Below, piece after piece: positions 23,801 through 35,568 of a stretch of 64,000 nucleotides of DNA (within the stretch, counting starts at the first letter, position 1; each line of letters starts with the position of its first letter). Position numbers and translations under genes: made by a program. The stretch covers positions 69,512,920 through 69,576,919 of the forward strand of contig NC_133653.1 of assembly GCF_009905375.1 (NCBI RefSeq), given 5' to 3'. Source of the stretch: Apium graveolens (lineage: Eukaryota > Streptophyta > Magnoliopsida > Apiales > Apiaceae). A model generated the notes under the pieces. It was not told the origin of the DNA and did not search any database. It saw nothing but the letters and a program-made list of their open reading frames with translations.

Positions 23801-23842
<42 letters not shown>
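23801..23842. repeat. (TA)21 microsatellite in the Gypsy-B 5' LTR
   Basis: A pure TA run of about 42 bp; the same site in the 3' LTR (58854-58877) is about half as long. Confidence 0.9.
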
Positions 23843-23845
<3 letters not shown>

Positions 23846-24429
23846 TTCAAAGCTATTAATCGAATAATGATTATTCAATAGTTATAAATTATAAGCAAAT
23901 AATAGTTTGAAAATTCATTCGAGGACTTATGACTCTGTTTATTTTATTAAATAATATTCTTTATTTTCTTAAAGAATAATGTTACGTTATTCGCCAAGTA
24001 TTCGAGAAATGATTGTTATCGTCAATCATTCTTACCTTAAATATTTTCAGTAAGTTATTTTCAAAACTTTTACTTCATTTGCTTTGATAAAAGCTATTCG
24101 TTATTGGAATATTATTTATAGCATAATATTCAGATTTTCTTTGATTATCTTGGAATTGATTTATTCTATCAAATCATCCCTATTCCAAACGCTTTAAAAA
24201 ATATTTTCGAGTCTTCAAAATGATTTTAAAGGCTAGAGCGGATCCTAAAACTCGTTTTGAAATTTAAGATCTTCCTTTCGAAAGGGATTTAAATACTCGC
24301 TTAAAAATCTGAGGGATCCGGCTTTGTGGTGTATTTGCAACGAAGTTGCTGATTTAATAAAAGAGCTTTTGATTACTTTCCCAACATTCGGGAAGTAAGT
24401 CCATCCAAATGAGTCGGCATAAGCGACAT

Positions 24430-24519
24430 GCCGGGGTACGGTCTATCAAAGTGTAAGTGGCTGGGTAGCAGTCCATCAACGCATAAGAGGCCGGGTGGCG
24501 GTCTAACACAAGGTCCTAA
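24430..24519. repeat. Three 30-bp tandem repeats in the Gypsy-B 5' LTR
   Basis: Units start at 24430, 24460 and 24490 with the pattern GCYGGGTRNCRGTCYATCAA. Spacing is exactly 30 bp. The array is kept in the 3' LTR (59465-59554). Confidence 0.75.
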
Positions 24520-25688
24520 TGCGGCTAGGGTGATGACCGGTGGGGGATTCATCCATCTACTATTAGAAAAGGTTACTTATTGGTATCTTTTCCTGATCAG
24601 CAAGATATCGGGTTTATGCCAAAGTTTTCTTCTTTCCAAATTCATTGGATATTACAACCCTGTTTATACTTTTCATGACAGAGATTTTCAAGGAATGTAT
24701 GAGAGATATATATAGGTGTATATATATATCGGGACTTAATGAAGTATCTCGTAACTTCATTTCTTTCAAATGATATTTCAAAGATTGAATCTATTCAAGT
24801 CTCATCTTGTAGTTTCATCTATGTGATGAACTTTTGAAACTGATTATAGCTTGAAGGTGGTAGTTCAAGTAGTATTCGTAAAAGATATAAGTATATTGGA
24901 GTATCATGTAACTTCATCTTTTCAACTTATATCTAGTTAATGATTATCTTATGCATGACAAAGATTTTCAGAAAAACGTTGAGACAAGGTTAGATATATG
25001 AGATCACATTGCAACGATATTTTTATACAGTTATAAACTGGAACTCTGTGTATATTATACATGACAGAGGATTTCAAAGATTTTGAAAAGTATATATGTA
25101 TATATATACTGAATATTTTGCTACTTTGTCGCATTAAGATATCAAACTTGGTTCATTTCTTCTTGACCAAGACTTTCATGAGTACTATGAGAAGGCTCAT
25201 ATATTGGTAATTACAATACATGTTATTTTGGTGGGCTTGTTACTCACCCTTGCTTTATTCTTTCATCACACAACAACAGCCAGACAAGATGAACAGGACC
25301 AAGCTTCCAATTCGCGAGCGGATAGGAAACATTTCGCAGTTTCCTGTAGGCGTTGATGCCGCTGTAGCTGAGGTAGGAACTACCAATAGGCTAGGCTTTC
25401 AACTTTTGATGTACCAGACTTATGTATATTTACAAATTTTAATAATGGCAAAGATTATGTAAATCTATTCAGAAACCCTTTTGAGGTGTAACGACTTATA
25501 ATTGTGGAATAAAATGACTTGTGTTATTTTTAGTATTCATCCCTGAGACTATAACTTATGGTGTGTGTGTATATTGTGGGGTCACAGTACGCAGTAGTTG
25601 GTTGTTTATTAAGTTTGAGTGTTATTAAGGGAAATGGAACTCGTGACAACCCGGATCCCCTATCCCAGATTTGGGGGTGTTACTGAAA

Positions 25689-25701
25689 TGGTATCAGAGC
25701 C
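25689..25701 (+). other. Primer binding site, initiator Met-tRNA (Gypsy-B)
   Basis: TGGTATCAGAGCC lies four bases after the 5' LTR end. Confidence 0.9.
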
Positions 25702-27000
25702 ATGCGTTATAAATCTCAAGGCTGATGTGTCGTTAAAATAATAAGTTCACTAAGATAATAAGAACTCTTACCAAGTTCATTGTTGGACTACCTAACGTAG
25801 CACTAACAGTTAAAACCCTTACGGGAAACCTGATGAATATCGTGATAGAAGCGTAGTTCGTTATCGTATATGGTAGTGGGACTCCGAACCCTGAAGTTCA
25901 AGAGCAATAATACGATGATGTTTTACTATATAATGGGGATCATATTGTGGATCCAATGGATCACCCTAATGAGGGACTAGATGATGTTCATATTAAGGAT
26001 GTAGTAATTAAGGATGTTATCCCAAAAGGGATTGTTGCTGAGAAGGATCCCTTGGAGGATCCTGACAAGAATGAAGAAAGGACCGCTGAGGAATTGTTGA
26101 CCGTGGTTAGGGCGACTAACAGAGGTACGATTGGCCGGTTATTACCGTTGGTTCGTTCAAGTTTACAAAAATAGCAGCCCCTTTAACGCGGCTTACTCGT
26201 AAGACTGAGAAGTTCGAATGGACAGAAAAATGCGAGAACAACTTTTAAAAACTGAAGCAAAGATTGGTGACGGCCCCTATGTTGGCGTTGCCGGATGGAA
26301 AAGAAGATTTTGTAATTTGTAGTGACGTTTGGCATAAGGAATTAGGGTGCTTCTTATACAGCACGGCAAGGTAATCGCGTACACGTCAAGACAATTATGG
26401 GAATATAAAATTCGATACCCCACCCATGATCTTGGGCTCATGACAATAGTTTTGCCCTAAATATTGGAGGCACTACTTGTATGGATAGAAGTGCGAGATT
26501 TACACAAACTATAAGAGCTCAAGTATATTTTCACGCAGAAAGAGCTCAACATGCGCCATAGGAGGTGGTTAGAGCTAATCAAGGATTATGATTGTGAGAT
26601 TCTTTATCATCCAAGAAAAGCCAATATGGTGGATGATGCCCTTAGTAGAAAGGAGAGACTTCAGATGATAATGTCTTCGGAAGAGTTGAAAAGAGATTTC
26701 GAGAAAATGGAAATAAAAGTGAAGGTAACCGGAGTCGGTACCGAAAAGCTGGTTTAAGATTGCAATGCAGCCCGAATTATTGAAAAAGATCATATTGTGC
26801 CAAGAAAAAGTGATGAATGAAGGCAGAGAGCCAATGACTAGAGAAGAGATTAACACCGAGAAAGATGATAAGGGAATAATGAGGTATTCCTACAGAATTT
26901 GGGTTTCAAAGGTTCAAGAGCTTAAAAATGAGATCTTAGATGAAAGCCATAGTTTGAGGAATAATATTTAGGGCAAACCCTGAATGTGATAGTCAGGGAG
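25702..27000 (+). pseudogene. Gypsy-B: gag leader joined to an RT-thumb/RNase H/integrase fragment
   Basis: A short open stretch (25947-26125, MDHPNEGLDDVH) resembles a gag N-terminus. From about 26128 the sequence is the RT/RNase H junction (AGYYRWFVQ, then AAPLTRLTRKTEKFEW), RNase H ([42 protein letters not shown] in altered form) and the start of integrase (YSYRIWVSKVQELKNEIL), in several frames with stops. In an intact chromovirus these parts lie after RT, not before gag, so this segment is out of place. Confidence 0.7.
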
Positions 27001-27179
27001 GTCGCCATCAAGAAAGAAGGAACCCATAATATAATGAAGTGGAAAATAAGGATTTTAATGTATAAGATAACCCCAATTATGGGGGAAGGATGAAACATTT
27101 CATACTGAGAAAACAGAAGTCGAGCAAGATAGGGAGAGCCAGGACGGTACTCCAATGGGGCAATTCATGGACCTGCCTA

Positions 27180-27520
27180 AACAAAACTTATACTTTTATT
27201 CCCAACCACCACCCTGAGGAAACAATGTGATGGGAAATTCTTTCAGGACCTTTAAGTCGCTAAGCTCTCAGAGTTCCAAGGAACAAGCTAACCTAGTCAA
27301 GGCAAGGGCCCGGCTAAAGGAAATAGAGGATTCATTTGAGATTCTAAATGATTGACGAAGCGCAAAAGACTATTTTTTCCACTTACCTTCTAGAGAGAGG
27401 CCATCAGCTGGTGGAAGGCTAAGGAAGATAGAGAGATAGTGTAAAACTTTTAGAACCACACCAGAGTCGGGCAAGTATGATGAATCATGAATCTAGGTTG
27501 TGAAAGTCATCAAGGTTCGT
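27180..27520 (+). pseudogene. gag: Gypsy-B gag core fragment
   Basis: The gag core of chromoviruses is recognisable as VKARARLKEIEDSFEILND, and in another frame as a WW-containing stretch (family GEATYWWE-like) near 27410. At least one stop and one frameshift break it. No zinc knuckle was recognised downstream. Confidence 0.6.
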
Positions 27521-28389
27521 CTGAAGGACACGAATCCAGAATGACGGGATGTTTGAAATCAATGCTTATGTTGTTTTGGTTCATGAAATGGTTGTAATAG
27601 ACAGGAAAATAAAAGATGAAAAAGGAAAGAGTATAAAGGGATTTAAAGGAAATAGAGTTCAGAAGCGATAAGGGAGTTATGTATGTGAAACCCTGAGAAA
27701 CCCTAGCAATAAATATAGAGAAGTGCGTCATCATCAGCGCGATGGTGACTGATCATGAGATAAAGTCAAGTTATGAAGGCGTAAGCGATACGTATAATTA
27801 ATTCCCTTTAAGTTGAGAGTATTCGATGAAACTTTGAGATAGACCGATGGATTAATAAGGAAAAATGGATGGACTGAGGAGACAGGATAATAAGAATGTG
27901 ATGTGTATGTAAGACCGGTGGCTTGATACCCAGAAAGAGAGACGCTGGGTATAAAAGATATCCCAACATTGAGATGACTGTTGAGATAAATAACAGAGGT
28001 AAATGAGTAATTAGAACTAAAAAAAAGTTCACGTTGAACACGACCAATATCTTCCAGAACATCCCTGCTATCATTACCAAATCATGCAAGAAAAGCGGAT
28101 AACCGTTGTTATCTTTTGGAGGCCATATGGATTGACCTTCGTTTGAATAAGGATGCTATTACGAAACTAGGTATAGACTATCGAGGTGAGAATGTTTGAA
28201 TTAGATACCCTATCAGGGATAGATGACTTGATTTATCCATGAAAGGATGCAAGTACCTTTTTAAAGGTGGAATTAAGGATAGAACCTTGATAACTTGAGA
28301 TGAACCTGGGAGAATGCATAAAGGTTGGCATTTCACCCTTAATAGGGACATTATGAGTTTGGGTAGTACGGAATGAAAGACTAAGGCAA
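27521..28389 (+). other. Gypsy-B decayed gag/protease/RT-proximal sequence
   Basis: No open frame above about 90 codons is seen on the element strand. By position it should hold the gag end, protease and first half of RT, but I could not assign motifs with confidence. Confidence 0.4.
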
Positions 28390-28620
28390 CAACAACCTTT
28401 AAGGATCAGTGGAGAAATTTTTCAGAAGTATATAGACAATGGTTCTAGTATCAGTAAATGGTATTTTGATATGCCCTGTATCTAGGGAATACAGGAGGAA
28501 AGATTCAATAATGACCTTAGAGGTTTTATAAGGAGAAAGGTAATATTCAAAGTTCTGAAGAATAGAAATTTTGATAAAGGAAATATGACGTAATAATAAT
28601 AATGCCATGTGGGGCACGTG
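28390..28620 (+). pseudogene. pol: Gypsy-B RT palm/thumb fragment
   Basis: A decayed match to the RT stretch around and after the catalytic box can be followed: FQKYID, then a stretch equivalent to the FVIVFIDDILIYS block, then LEVL and YSKF in alternating frames. The catalytic DD is not readable in any one frame. Confidence 0.5.
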
Positions 28621-29749
28621 TTAAACCATGAGAAAGTATGGATCGAACCAGTAAAGGTCGAAATTATTTAAGGCAATTAGGACCTAAGATAAAAGACATC
28701 CTAAGTATGATCGAGAGTCAGTCGTGAGAATGTTAACCTCTAAAGACCGAGGCAAGAACTTATGGAAAAATGGCGATAATTTTTCTCACCAAATCTTAAG
28801 GGAGAGCATTTTCACACAAGCAGTGATTAGAAATGAGCTAAAAAATTTAGTTGGAGATCGTTCAAAAGACATTGGTTAATAATGGTATTAACCTGCTATC
28901 GTTGCTTTTATTGAAACTCTTCTGCAATTTTATCTGCTTCATGTCATATGTACGTCAAGTTCAAGAGTGTTCTTCATGAATCATGAACGGTGATCATGTT
29001 GCCTCCTTAGAAGAATTTGATACGATAGCAATGGACTCTGTATGGTTAGATATTAAGATTTCATGGAAAACGAATGACTACAGTAGGTCAGCGGTGGACC
29101 ATAGTAATGTAGCAATAATTCTGCGAGTAATGAGCCGATTACAACCGTAAGAGTTGTATTGGACTGGATGTTGAGATTGAGTACAACTAATCGGGTCATG
29201 GTGATGTATAAGTTATTAATGATAGACCAACTAAGCCGAACATTTACCTATGATATATGTATTCCTTCTTATCGATAAAGAGTAGTATTACTATACGAAG
29301 AAGGTTGCGGTATAGAGATGGATTCTAATAACGATGAGGTCTAGAATGAAATCCCAGATTTAATTTTCGCTGTCGAGGGAGTTTCAACGGTGATTATTTA
29401 TAAGCTCGAGCAAGAGCATGGGTCCATAAAATGATGAATAAAATGGTAAATATTCAGGCATGTGAATTGCGATGCTATAATACTTGATGTTGAGATATAT
29501 ACATATATATGTTTTGTTCTCTTATGATAAACCTCTATAGTTCAGAGGTAGACTGCAAGCCAGATGTTTTGTGGCAATATTTTTTATATAATTCTCTTAA
29601 ATTCTTTCTTTTCTCTTCTTTTCATTTTCGTGTAAACTGAGAAGAACAACCCTTCCAAAAGGGGAGGTATAGCCGAATGACTATCTATCTGTGTGATAGA
29701 AGCCTAGTAGGATAACACATGTTGTTTGATTGCTTGTCAAGTACTAAAG
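28621..29749 (+). pseudogene. pol: Gypsy-B decayed RNase H/integrase region up to the Copia-D insertion
   Basis: Around 29005-29115 the integrase core start is visible (LEEFDTIAMDSVW, ISWKTNDYSRSAVDH), matching the family stretch WEHITMDFV...VDRLTKSAH. The remainder is unassigned. Positions 29745-29749 (TAAAG) are the left copy of the Copia-D target duplication. Confidence 0.5.
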
Positions 29750-30130
29750 TGTTAGTCCCTTAACAATATAGCAAGAATTACAGAAGGGGGGTTGAATGGA
29801 ATTCTTGAACCTTTTTCTTGAAATAAAAATGTTCAACTCGATTATGGATATATTTGTTTTGATTAGCACAATGCGGAATGTAAACTTGAATGAATCAAAA
29901 CATAAGTAATTAAAAACAAAAGTCTTTAAAAACTTTCTGGTGGATTTAAACAATTCCACCAGAGATATATTTAATATATCGAGAGGACTCTGTGTGCAGA
30001 AATGCTCACAGCTGCTTACACAAGTAGAACTGCTAAGAACACAGGAAATGCTAAAGATAGTGCTTACAAAGATTTCTATGTTGTTGTTTCTTAGCTATCT
30101 CAGTTATTTTTCTATTTGCTACTCTCTTGA

Positions 30131-30139
30131 TTTATATAT
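30131..30139 (-). promoter_or_regulatory. TATA box in the Copia-D 3' LTR
   Basis: On the minus strand the sequence reads ATATATAAA, downstream of the motif cluster. The other LTR has the same box at 55056-55064. Confidence 0.6.
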
Positions 30140-30314
30140 TACCAAGATTACAAAGTCAAAAGAACTGAACAAATATAAAATCTAACAGTCTTGATCTTTG
30201 CTGCTTTTCATCCTCTATTACCCAGTTAATGGGCTTCCACAGTGTACTTGTATCCAACTCAACGGCTGTATGTCAGCTTTCACTGTTCAACTGATGTTTG
30301 AATCTTGATATGAT

Positions 30315-30737
30315 CATCTGTCGACTTTCAGATCATCCGTCGATGACTTAATTGATCATCCGTCGACTGCTATGTTAATCATCCGTTGATAGTCATTTGA
30401 TCATCCGTCGAAGCTTTGTTAAGCATCCGTTGGTAGCTATTTTGGTCATCCGTCGAAGCTTTGTTAATCATCCGTTGGTAGCTATTTTGGCACTTGACTT
30501 CATTTCACTTATACAGAATTACAAGACATTGCTTATGTACAGTTAATCAACCTATTCTGCATATCTAGTTAAAGTCAACATGACTTATATGCTACTCCAG
30601 ATTCTATACAAAGGTGCATACAACACTGTGCTACAAACTTATTATTACATAAGCTACTCACTCGATGGATAATAAGTTAATCATCCGTCGGGACTATAAT
30701 GAGTTATCTGTCGGGACTATAATTCTTATCCGTCGAG
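30315..30737 (-). promoter_or_regulatory. Twelve ATCCGTCG-type motifs in the U3 of the Copia-D 3' LTR
   Basis: Written on the plus strand, copies are ATCCGTCG (seven), ATCCGTTG (three, near 30381, 30423 and 30468), ATCTGTCG variants (30316 and near 30704) and one opposite-strand CGATGGAT (30663), counted by eye. Spacing is irregular, about 20-35 bp in the first block. Most variants are single CpG transitions. The cluster lies upstream of the LTR TATA box. Confidence 0.8.
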
Positions 30738-30816
30738 TGCTACATTATTTCACTAAGTAAAATCTACTTAGATGTTTTGTTCAGGTAATCATCAAGTACA
30801 CAACATATTCACAACA

Positions 30817-31005
30817 ATCTCCCCCAATTTATGTCTACTGGAATTGTAGCCATAAATTAAGAGATACTTGATGATAACAAAACATCCTAAACATATATCT
30901 TTAAAGATAAGTAGATAAAACTGAAAGTGCTTCAATTTAAACAAAAATGTACAAGGTTTGGCTCACAGTCAGTTCAAGATGCTCCTCTAGTCTGAGCAGA
31001 TTTTT
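30817..31005 (-). other. Copia-D polypurine tract and short 3' untranslated region
   Basis: On the minus strand AAATTGGGGGAGAT directly precedes the LTR start. Upstream of it, to the accessory ORF stop at 31006, no coding is seen. Confidence 0.75.
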
Positions 31006-34000
31006 CTAGATTCTTGAAGGTCTGAATCTTCTTCCAAGCTTTCTGTTGTTTTCTTCAATTTGATTCTGGAGCTGTCTGTGGAATTCTAATTCATCAGATT
31101 CTGAGAGATCTAACATTTCTTGCATTTCCAAGAGAGTCTAATTGCTAGAGATACTCAATTGGTCTTCTAATCTGAAGAATCTTCTCACACCCTTGTCATC
31201 CATGAATTCCATCAGCCAGTAGGGCCTTAGATGCACTCTTCTCCCTGTGTATGGGATGATAAGAGTTTTGGGTAGTGCATCTTTGGCTCTAACACTCCTT
31301 AGCTCTTCAATCTTCTTCATTACTAATCTTCTTGCAGTTACATTGAACCCAAAGTTTTTCTTGAAGGATGAATAGACTTTGATCAACACAGCTTGGCTTT
31401 CTTAAAGTATCCTGTGAAGAGGCCACTGAATCTCCCTTCCCCCTTTGTACTTGAACACCAACCTTTCAGGTAGGTTTCTGTATGCATCAATTGCCCTTAC
31501 CTCATCCAGCTCCTCCAGATAAAGGTTTAGATCTGAGAATTCTTTGATGTCACACAAGTACAAGTAGTCTCCCCTGTTGACCTTGGGTTGAGCTTTGACT
31601 ACTGACTTGGATTTGAGAGGTGACAGCTTCACTTTCTTGACTGCCCTTGATTTTATCCTTCTTGGCTTAGTAAGAATTGGCAAGTTGAAGTCAGGAATTG
31701 GTAATTTATCCCACTCTATTGGCTCATCCTTTGGCACAATAGGCTCTCCATGTATGTTCCTGTAGGGGTCCACCACCCTTATGTCTTCAAACACCACAGA
31801 GGGCTTTGATGCTTGAGTTTCAGCTTGAGTGGATTCCTTTGGAAATTGATCTTCCAATTCCTTGTCAACAACATCCAACTTTCTTTTTGTTCTTTTAGCC
31901 AGTTCTTTCTTTCTTGGGGATTTCTTCTGTTTTTCAATCTTCTTCTCTGATTCAGTAGCTTGAGATGGTTGAGAGGGAATTTGTTGAGAAGAATTCACAG
32001 CCTGTAGCTTGGCCAAGATAGCAAACTGTTCTTTCTTTTGTTTAGACTTCTTTGCATCTAGAGCAGCTTGCCTCTTTTCCTACTTCAATCTGGCTTTTTC
32101 TTCTTCCTTTGCATGAGCAAATTGTGGATGTCCAGCTACCACACAAATTTCCTTCCCATTTCTGAATATTTTGCAATTCTCTTTCTTGAGGCTGAATCAG
32201 CTGGATCTTTGTAGAGGAGAATAAATCTTGACAGAAGCTTCTTTTCATCAGGCTTGGGTGTCTCATACACAGAATCCATAGGGTTCTTCAAAGATAACTT
32301 TGGATAGTTTGCCCTTGGTTTAAGAATTATCTCAGCCTTTGAAGTCTTGATGCAGGAAGATTGTCCTTTCTCCAGATAGTTCATGCTCATCTCATTCACA
32401 TTGATTGGCTTGACATGAGAGTGATGGATGGCTGACTGATCTGGTTCCTTGACTAATTGAAACTTTTTCTATATTTCCTCATCAATCTTTTTCCAGTTGA
32501 TCAGAGTCAACTCTCCTTTATCAGCATCTTTCAAATTTGCTGCTGCTGCATTTATAAGATCTATACCATCTGCAACTGGTGGCTTGGAGATAGTAATTGA
32601 AGGTACAATTACTTTGCTGATTTGAACTAGAAGTTTCTCCCCCTCAGTTGGTCCTTTCTCCCCCTTACTTGATTCTCTCTCCCCCTTTTTGTTATCATCA
32701 AGTGGAGGAGTTAGGCTTTGTGCTTTAGCCAGTTGCATAAGAAGATTTGTCTGAGTCTGTTGATTTTGAAGAAGTAGAGCCACTGAATTCTCAATAACCT
32801 GAACTCTGTTCTCCAGCTTGGCTATCTTCTTGTCAGAATCTGATTCTCTCCTAATCTTAGTAATAGATCATGCATGGTACCATATGGCATTATTGAATCC
32901 AGCTTCTCAGAGTTATATGTCTTTAAGTCAGCTATCTCCTTTTTCAATTCATCCAAACTGAGATTCTGTCTTGAGTGTTGGATCTTCATTAAATGTAAAG
33001 AGTCTAGGTGAGCTTGAAGAACAGCCTTGGTACCAGCATCTGAAGCTTCCTGAAGGGCCTGCTGAATAGCTATTACTTGTTTTACCAAAGACACCTCAAA
33101 TTGCCCTGGTGAAAATTCCTTTGCCCATGCCCATTTAGGTAAACTGAAAGCAGAACTTGGGCCTTCAGCTCCCCCTAAGTTCATGCTTCCATCCAAAGAA
33201 CCAGAGTCATCATCATCAGAATTTACTCCAAATTCTTCAGATGGCTCTCCAGCTTGAGAAGGCATTCTGTTCACAGCAGCTTTATCTCTTTGAAGAGATT
33301 CTGTGGTGTGCACTAAATTCAAAGTCTGATCTGCCTCCACATTGCCCTGAGCAGCCAACAGTTGATAGGCTGAAACAGGGTGAGTAAAAGTGTCAGCATC
33401 CAAGGAAATGTTATCAATTACAGCTTTCTAATGTTGCTGAAATTGTCTTTCCTTTTCAGTATCATCCACAATCATTGACTCACTAGCAATGGCTGGTTCC
33501 ATCCTTATTTCTCCAGTACCTGCCTTTCTCTCATATTCTCTCTTTTGTTGCATCAGGGTCTCACCCTGGCTCCCCACCCTCACACCCTCACCTTCACCTA
33601 CTAAGGTGGGACTCCTCTCACTCACTTTTGCCAATCCTGAATGAATGGATTGCTGAGATTCACTTTTTTCCTCTCCTTTTGCCTGGGAGCAACCCAGCCT
33701 CTCACTCAATGCACTCTCCTCTCTCAGTCCTAAGAGTGATTGTATTACCACCAAATCTTCTGCACTTGAAATTATTGAAGTTTGAAGTTGTGCAGAGACA
33801 CTCGACGGATAAGTGATATCCGTCGGGTGAGTGGTAAAGCTATCCGACGGATAACTGCTGTTAAGCTTATCCGTCGGGATACAATCACTACTCGACGGAT
33901 GAGCAATATCCATCGAGAGAGTAGAAATGAATGAGGTGGGAAGAGAAACTATTGTTGACTCTGTGTTGATTGAAGTTATTTGAGGCACAGATGTCACAAT

Positions 34001-35568
34001 AGAATCAGAAAGAATTGGCAAGTGAGCCAACAAATCATCTAAAAGATGATGCTCACTTGCACTAGATTTTGGCTTCCCCAACAGAGTTAAAGAAGGGGAA
34101 TCAGGAATTGAAGTGTTTATCATGTCCACTTCCAGTGAGTTAGTTGGTGAGTATTGTGTTTCTGTGGCTTCTATTATGAGAGATTTTGGCTGTGACTCCA
34201 CATTTATTGGAGCCACATCAATCTGAATTTGAGAAGGTGCAGGGACTGTGTCTTTAGCACCAGTTTGCAATAAGTGTGTGCCCTGTGCATCCCCAGTTGT
34301 TTTGGATTTCTTCTTTCTAGTGTAGGTTTGGTGTGAGCTTGTGTCCCTAACCCTCTTGGCCTGTGCTCTTGGATGAGAGCTTTGTTCAATAGCCACATCC
34401 TTTTGGGAGGATGCAGCTAGAAGTGAGCTTTTGTCCTTTTTAAGCACTACAGTTTGTTGGGAACCTGCAGTGTGGCTAGGCTGGGATTCACTCAACTCTC
34501 TAACCTTATCCTTGGGGTTTCTTTGATGTTTACCCCTTCCCTCACCTATCTTACCCTCCTTCACACTCCCCTCTTTGGTTTTGGTAGATTTTGAACTGGT
34601 ACCTTTTGAGAGATACCAGAGGGGGTTTTCTTTGATTTGGATTTAGAAATTGCAGTTGTTTTGGCAGCTTTGGTAGGCAACTGTTTGGTCATTGTCACAG
34701 TTGCCATAGCTATGCCTGAAGTCAAAGAAATAGAAGAGATTAGAATAGTTGAGGGTCTGGATGAACTTACCTCACTTACCTGAGGTGTCAACATTACAGG
34801 AAAATAGAACATTGGCACATCCTTGTGATGGTTGGCTCTGTTCAAGTCTGCAATGATTCTTCTCTCTTGAACCCAACAAGCTAATTTGTTGTTTGGGTTC
34901 TCAAGTTCAATCTCTTGACAAAGATGGTTAGCCAAAAGCATAAAAAATCTAGCATAGTAAATATTCTTTCCTCTTTTAGCTAAGTCACCTAGTTTAAAAC
35001 CTAACTCATACACAACAAGGTCACTGAAATTGTAATATTTGTCTGTAACTAGCATGTATAGCATGTTAAGCATGGAAATGTTCACAGAATCAAAATTACT
35101 GATTTTTCCAGAAAAGACTTTAGTTACTACATCACACAAGTAACTCCATTCCTTCCTAAGACATAGTCTTCTAATTTCACTTAGTTTTGTAGTAGGAATT
35201 GTATAATGAATGGAATTGAGCATATTGACAATATCAGTGTCAGTGTGTGGTGCAGTTACATTATCATCAGGAATCTTGAAACATGCTTTTATGACATCAC
35301 TATTGATACAGGAATCATTACCTTTGATGGTTAGAGTGATGGTTTTGTCAGTAGAGTTATAGATTGTTGTTGTCCACATCTCCTCAACAACTTCACAATA
35401 AATTGTGGGTGATTCCAGCATGGCAAAACTCTACTTGCAGTTGTTCACGAAGTCCATCATCTTATGATAGTCTTCAGATTGCTGAATCCCCTTATTGACC
35501 AAGGCAGTGAAGTTGTTCTTCTCATAGATGAACCCAGTCTGTGACATGATCTTAACTACGGGTGCCAT
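31006..35568 (-). pseudogene. Copia-D accessory (env-like) ORF, broken
   Basis: The start is taken at ATG 35568 (MAPVVKIMSQTGFIYEKNN), just after a TATA box and pyrimidine-rich leader. Stops lie at 35431, 33428, 32469, 31402 and 31138, and frameshifts near 34565, 32800 and 32030-32130. The final stop is at 31006, for an original length of about 1,500 codons. The N-terminal domain contains NIYYARFFMLLANHL, like CYYARFLMLIVEH in Copia-A. A Ser/Thr-rich linker follows, then coiled-coil and Lys/Glu-rich parts and a C-terminal half with two similar blocks: VRAIDAYRNLPERLVFKYKG, and RAKDALPKTLIIPYTGRR followed by HLRPYW. No signal peptide is seen. Six copies of the ATCCGTCG motif lie inside it (33801-33918). 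Confidence 0.78.
33801..33918. repeat. Six ATCCGTCG/CGACGGAT motifs inside the accessory ORF
   Basis: Plus-strand copies are near 33802 (CGACGGAT), 33818 (ATCCGTCG), 33842 (ATCCGACGGAT, near palindromic), 33869 (ATCCGTCG), 33893 (CGACGGAT) and 33910 (ATCCATCG). They are translated as HPSS, IPTD, YPSD, HPTD and YPSS in the Ser/Thr-rich linker. Confidence 0.8.

Larger units (their letters stand above)
21756..25684 (+). repeat. Gypsy-B 5' LTR (3.9 kb)
   Basis: It matches 56810-60703 along its whole length. It contains a (TA)n tract and a 30-bp tandem repeat, annotated separately. Short ORFs inside it are not conserved between the two copies and are not taken as genes. Confidence 0.92.
29750..30816 (-). 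repeat. Copia-D 3' LTR
   Basis: It matches 54675-55741 over its full length. On the minus strand it starts TGTTGTGAAT and ends GGGACTAACA. The U3 motif cluster is at 30315-30737 and the TATA box at 30131-30139. Confidence 0.95.

Noticed and set aside
24428..24715. 95-codon ORF in the Gypsy-B LTR
   Set aside because: The matching ORF in the 3' LTR (59514-59738) is shorter and shifted; its start lies in the 30-bp tandem repeat.
30315..30737. CRISPR-like array of short repeats
   Set aside because: The repeats are 8 bp, unevenly spaced, on both strands, and part of a plant LTR present in two copies; there are no cas genes.
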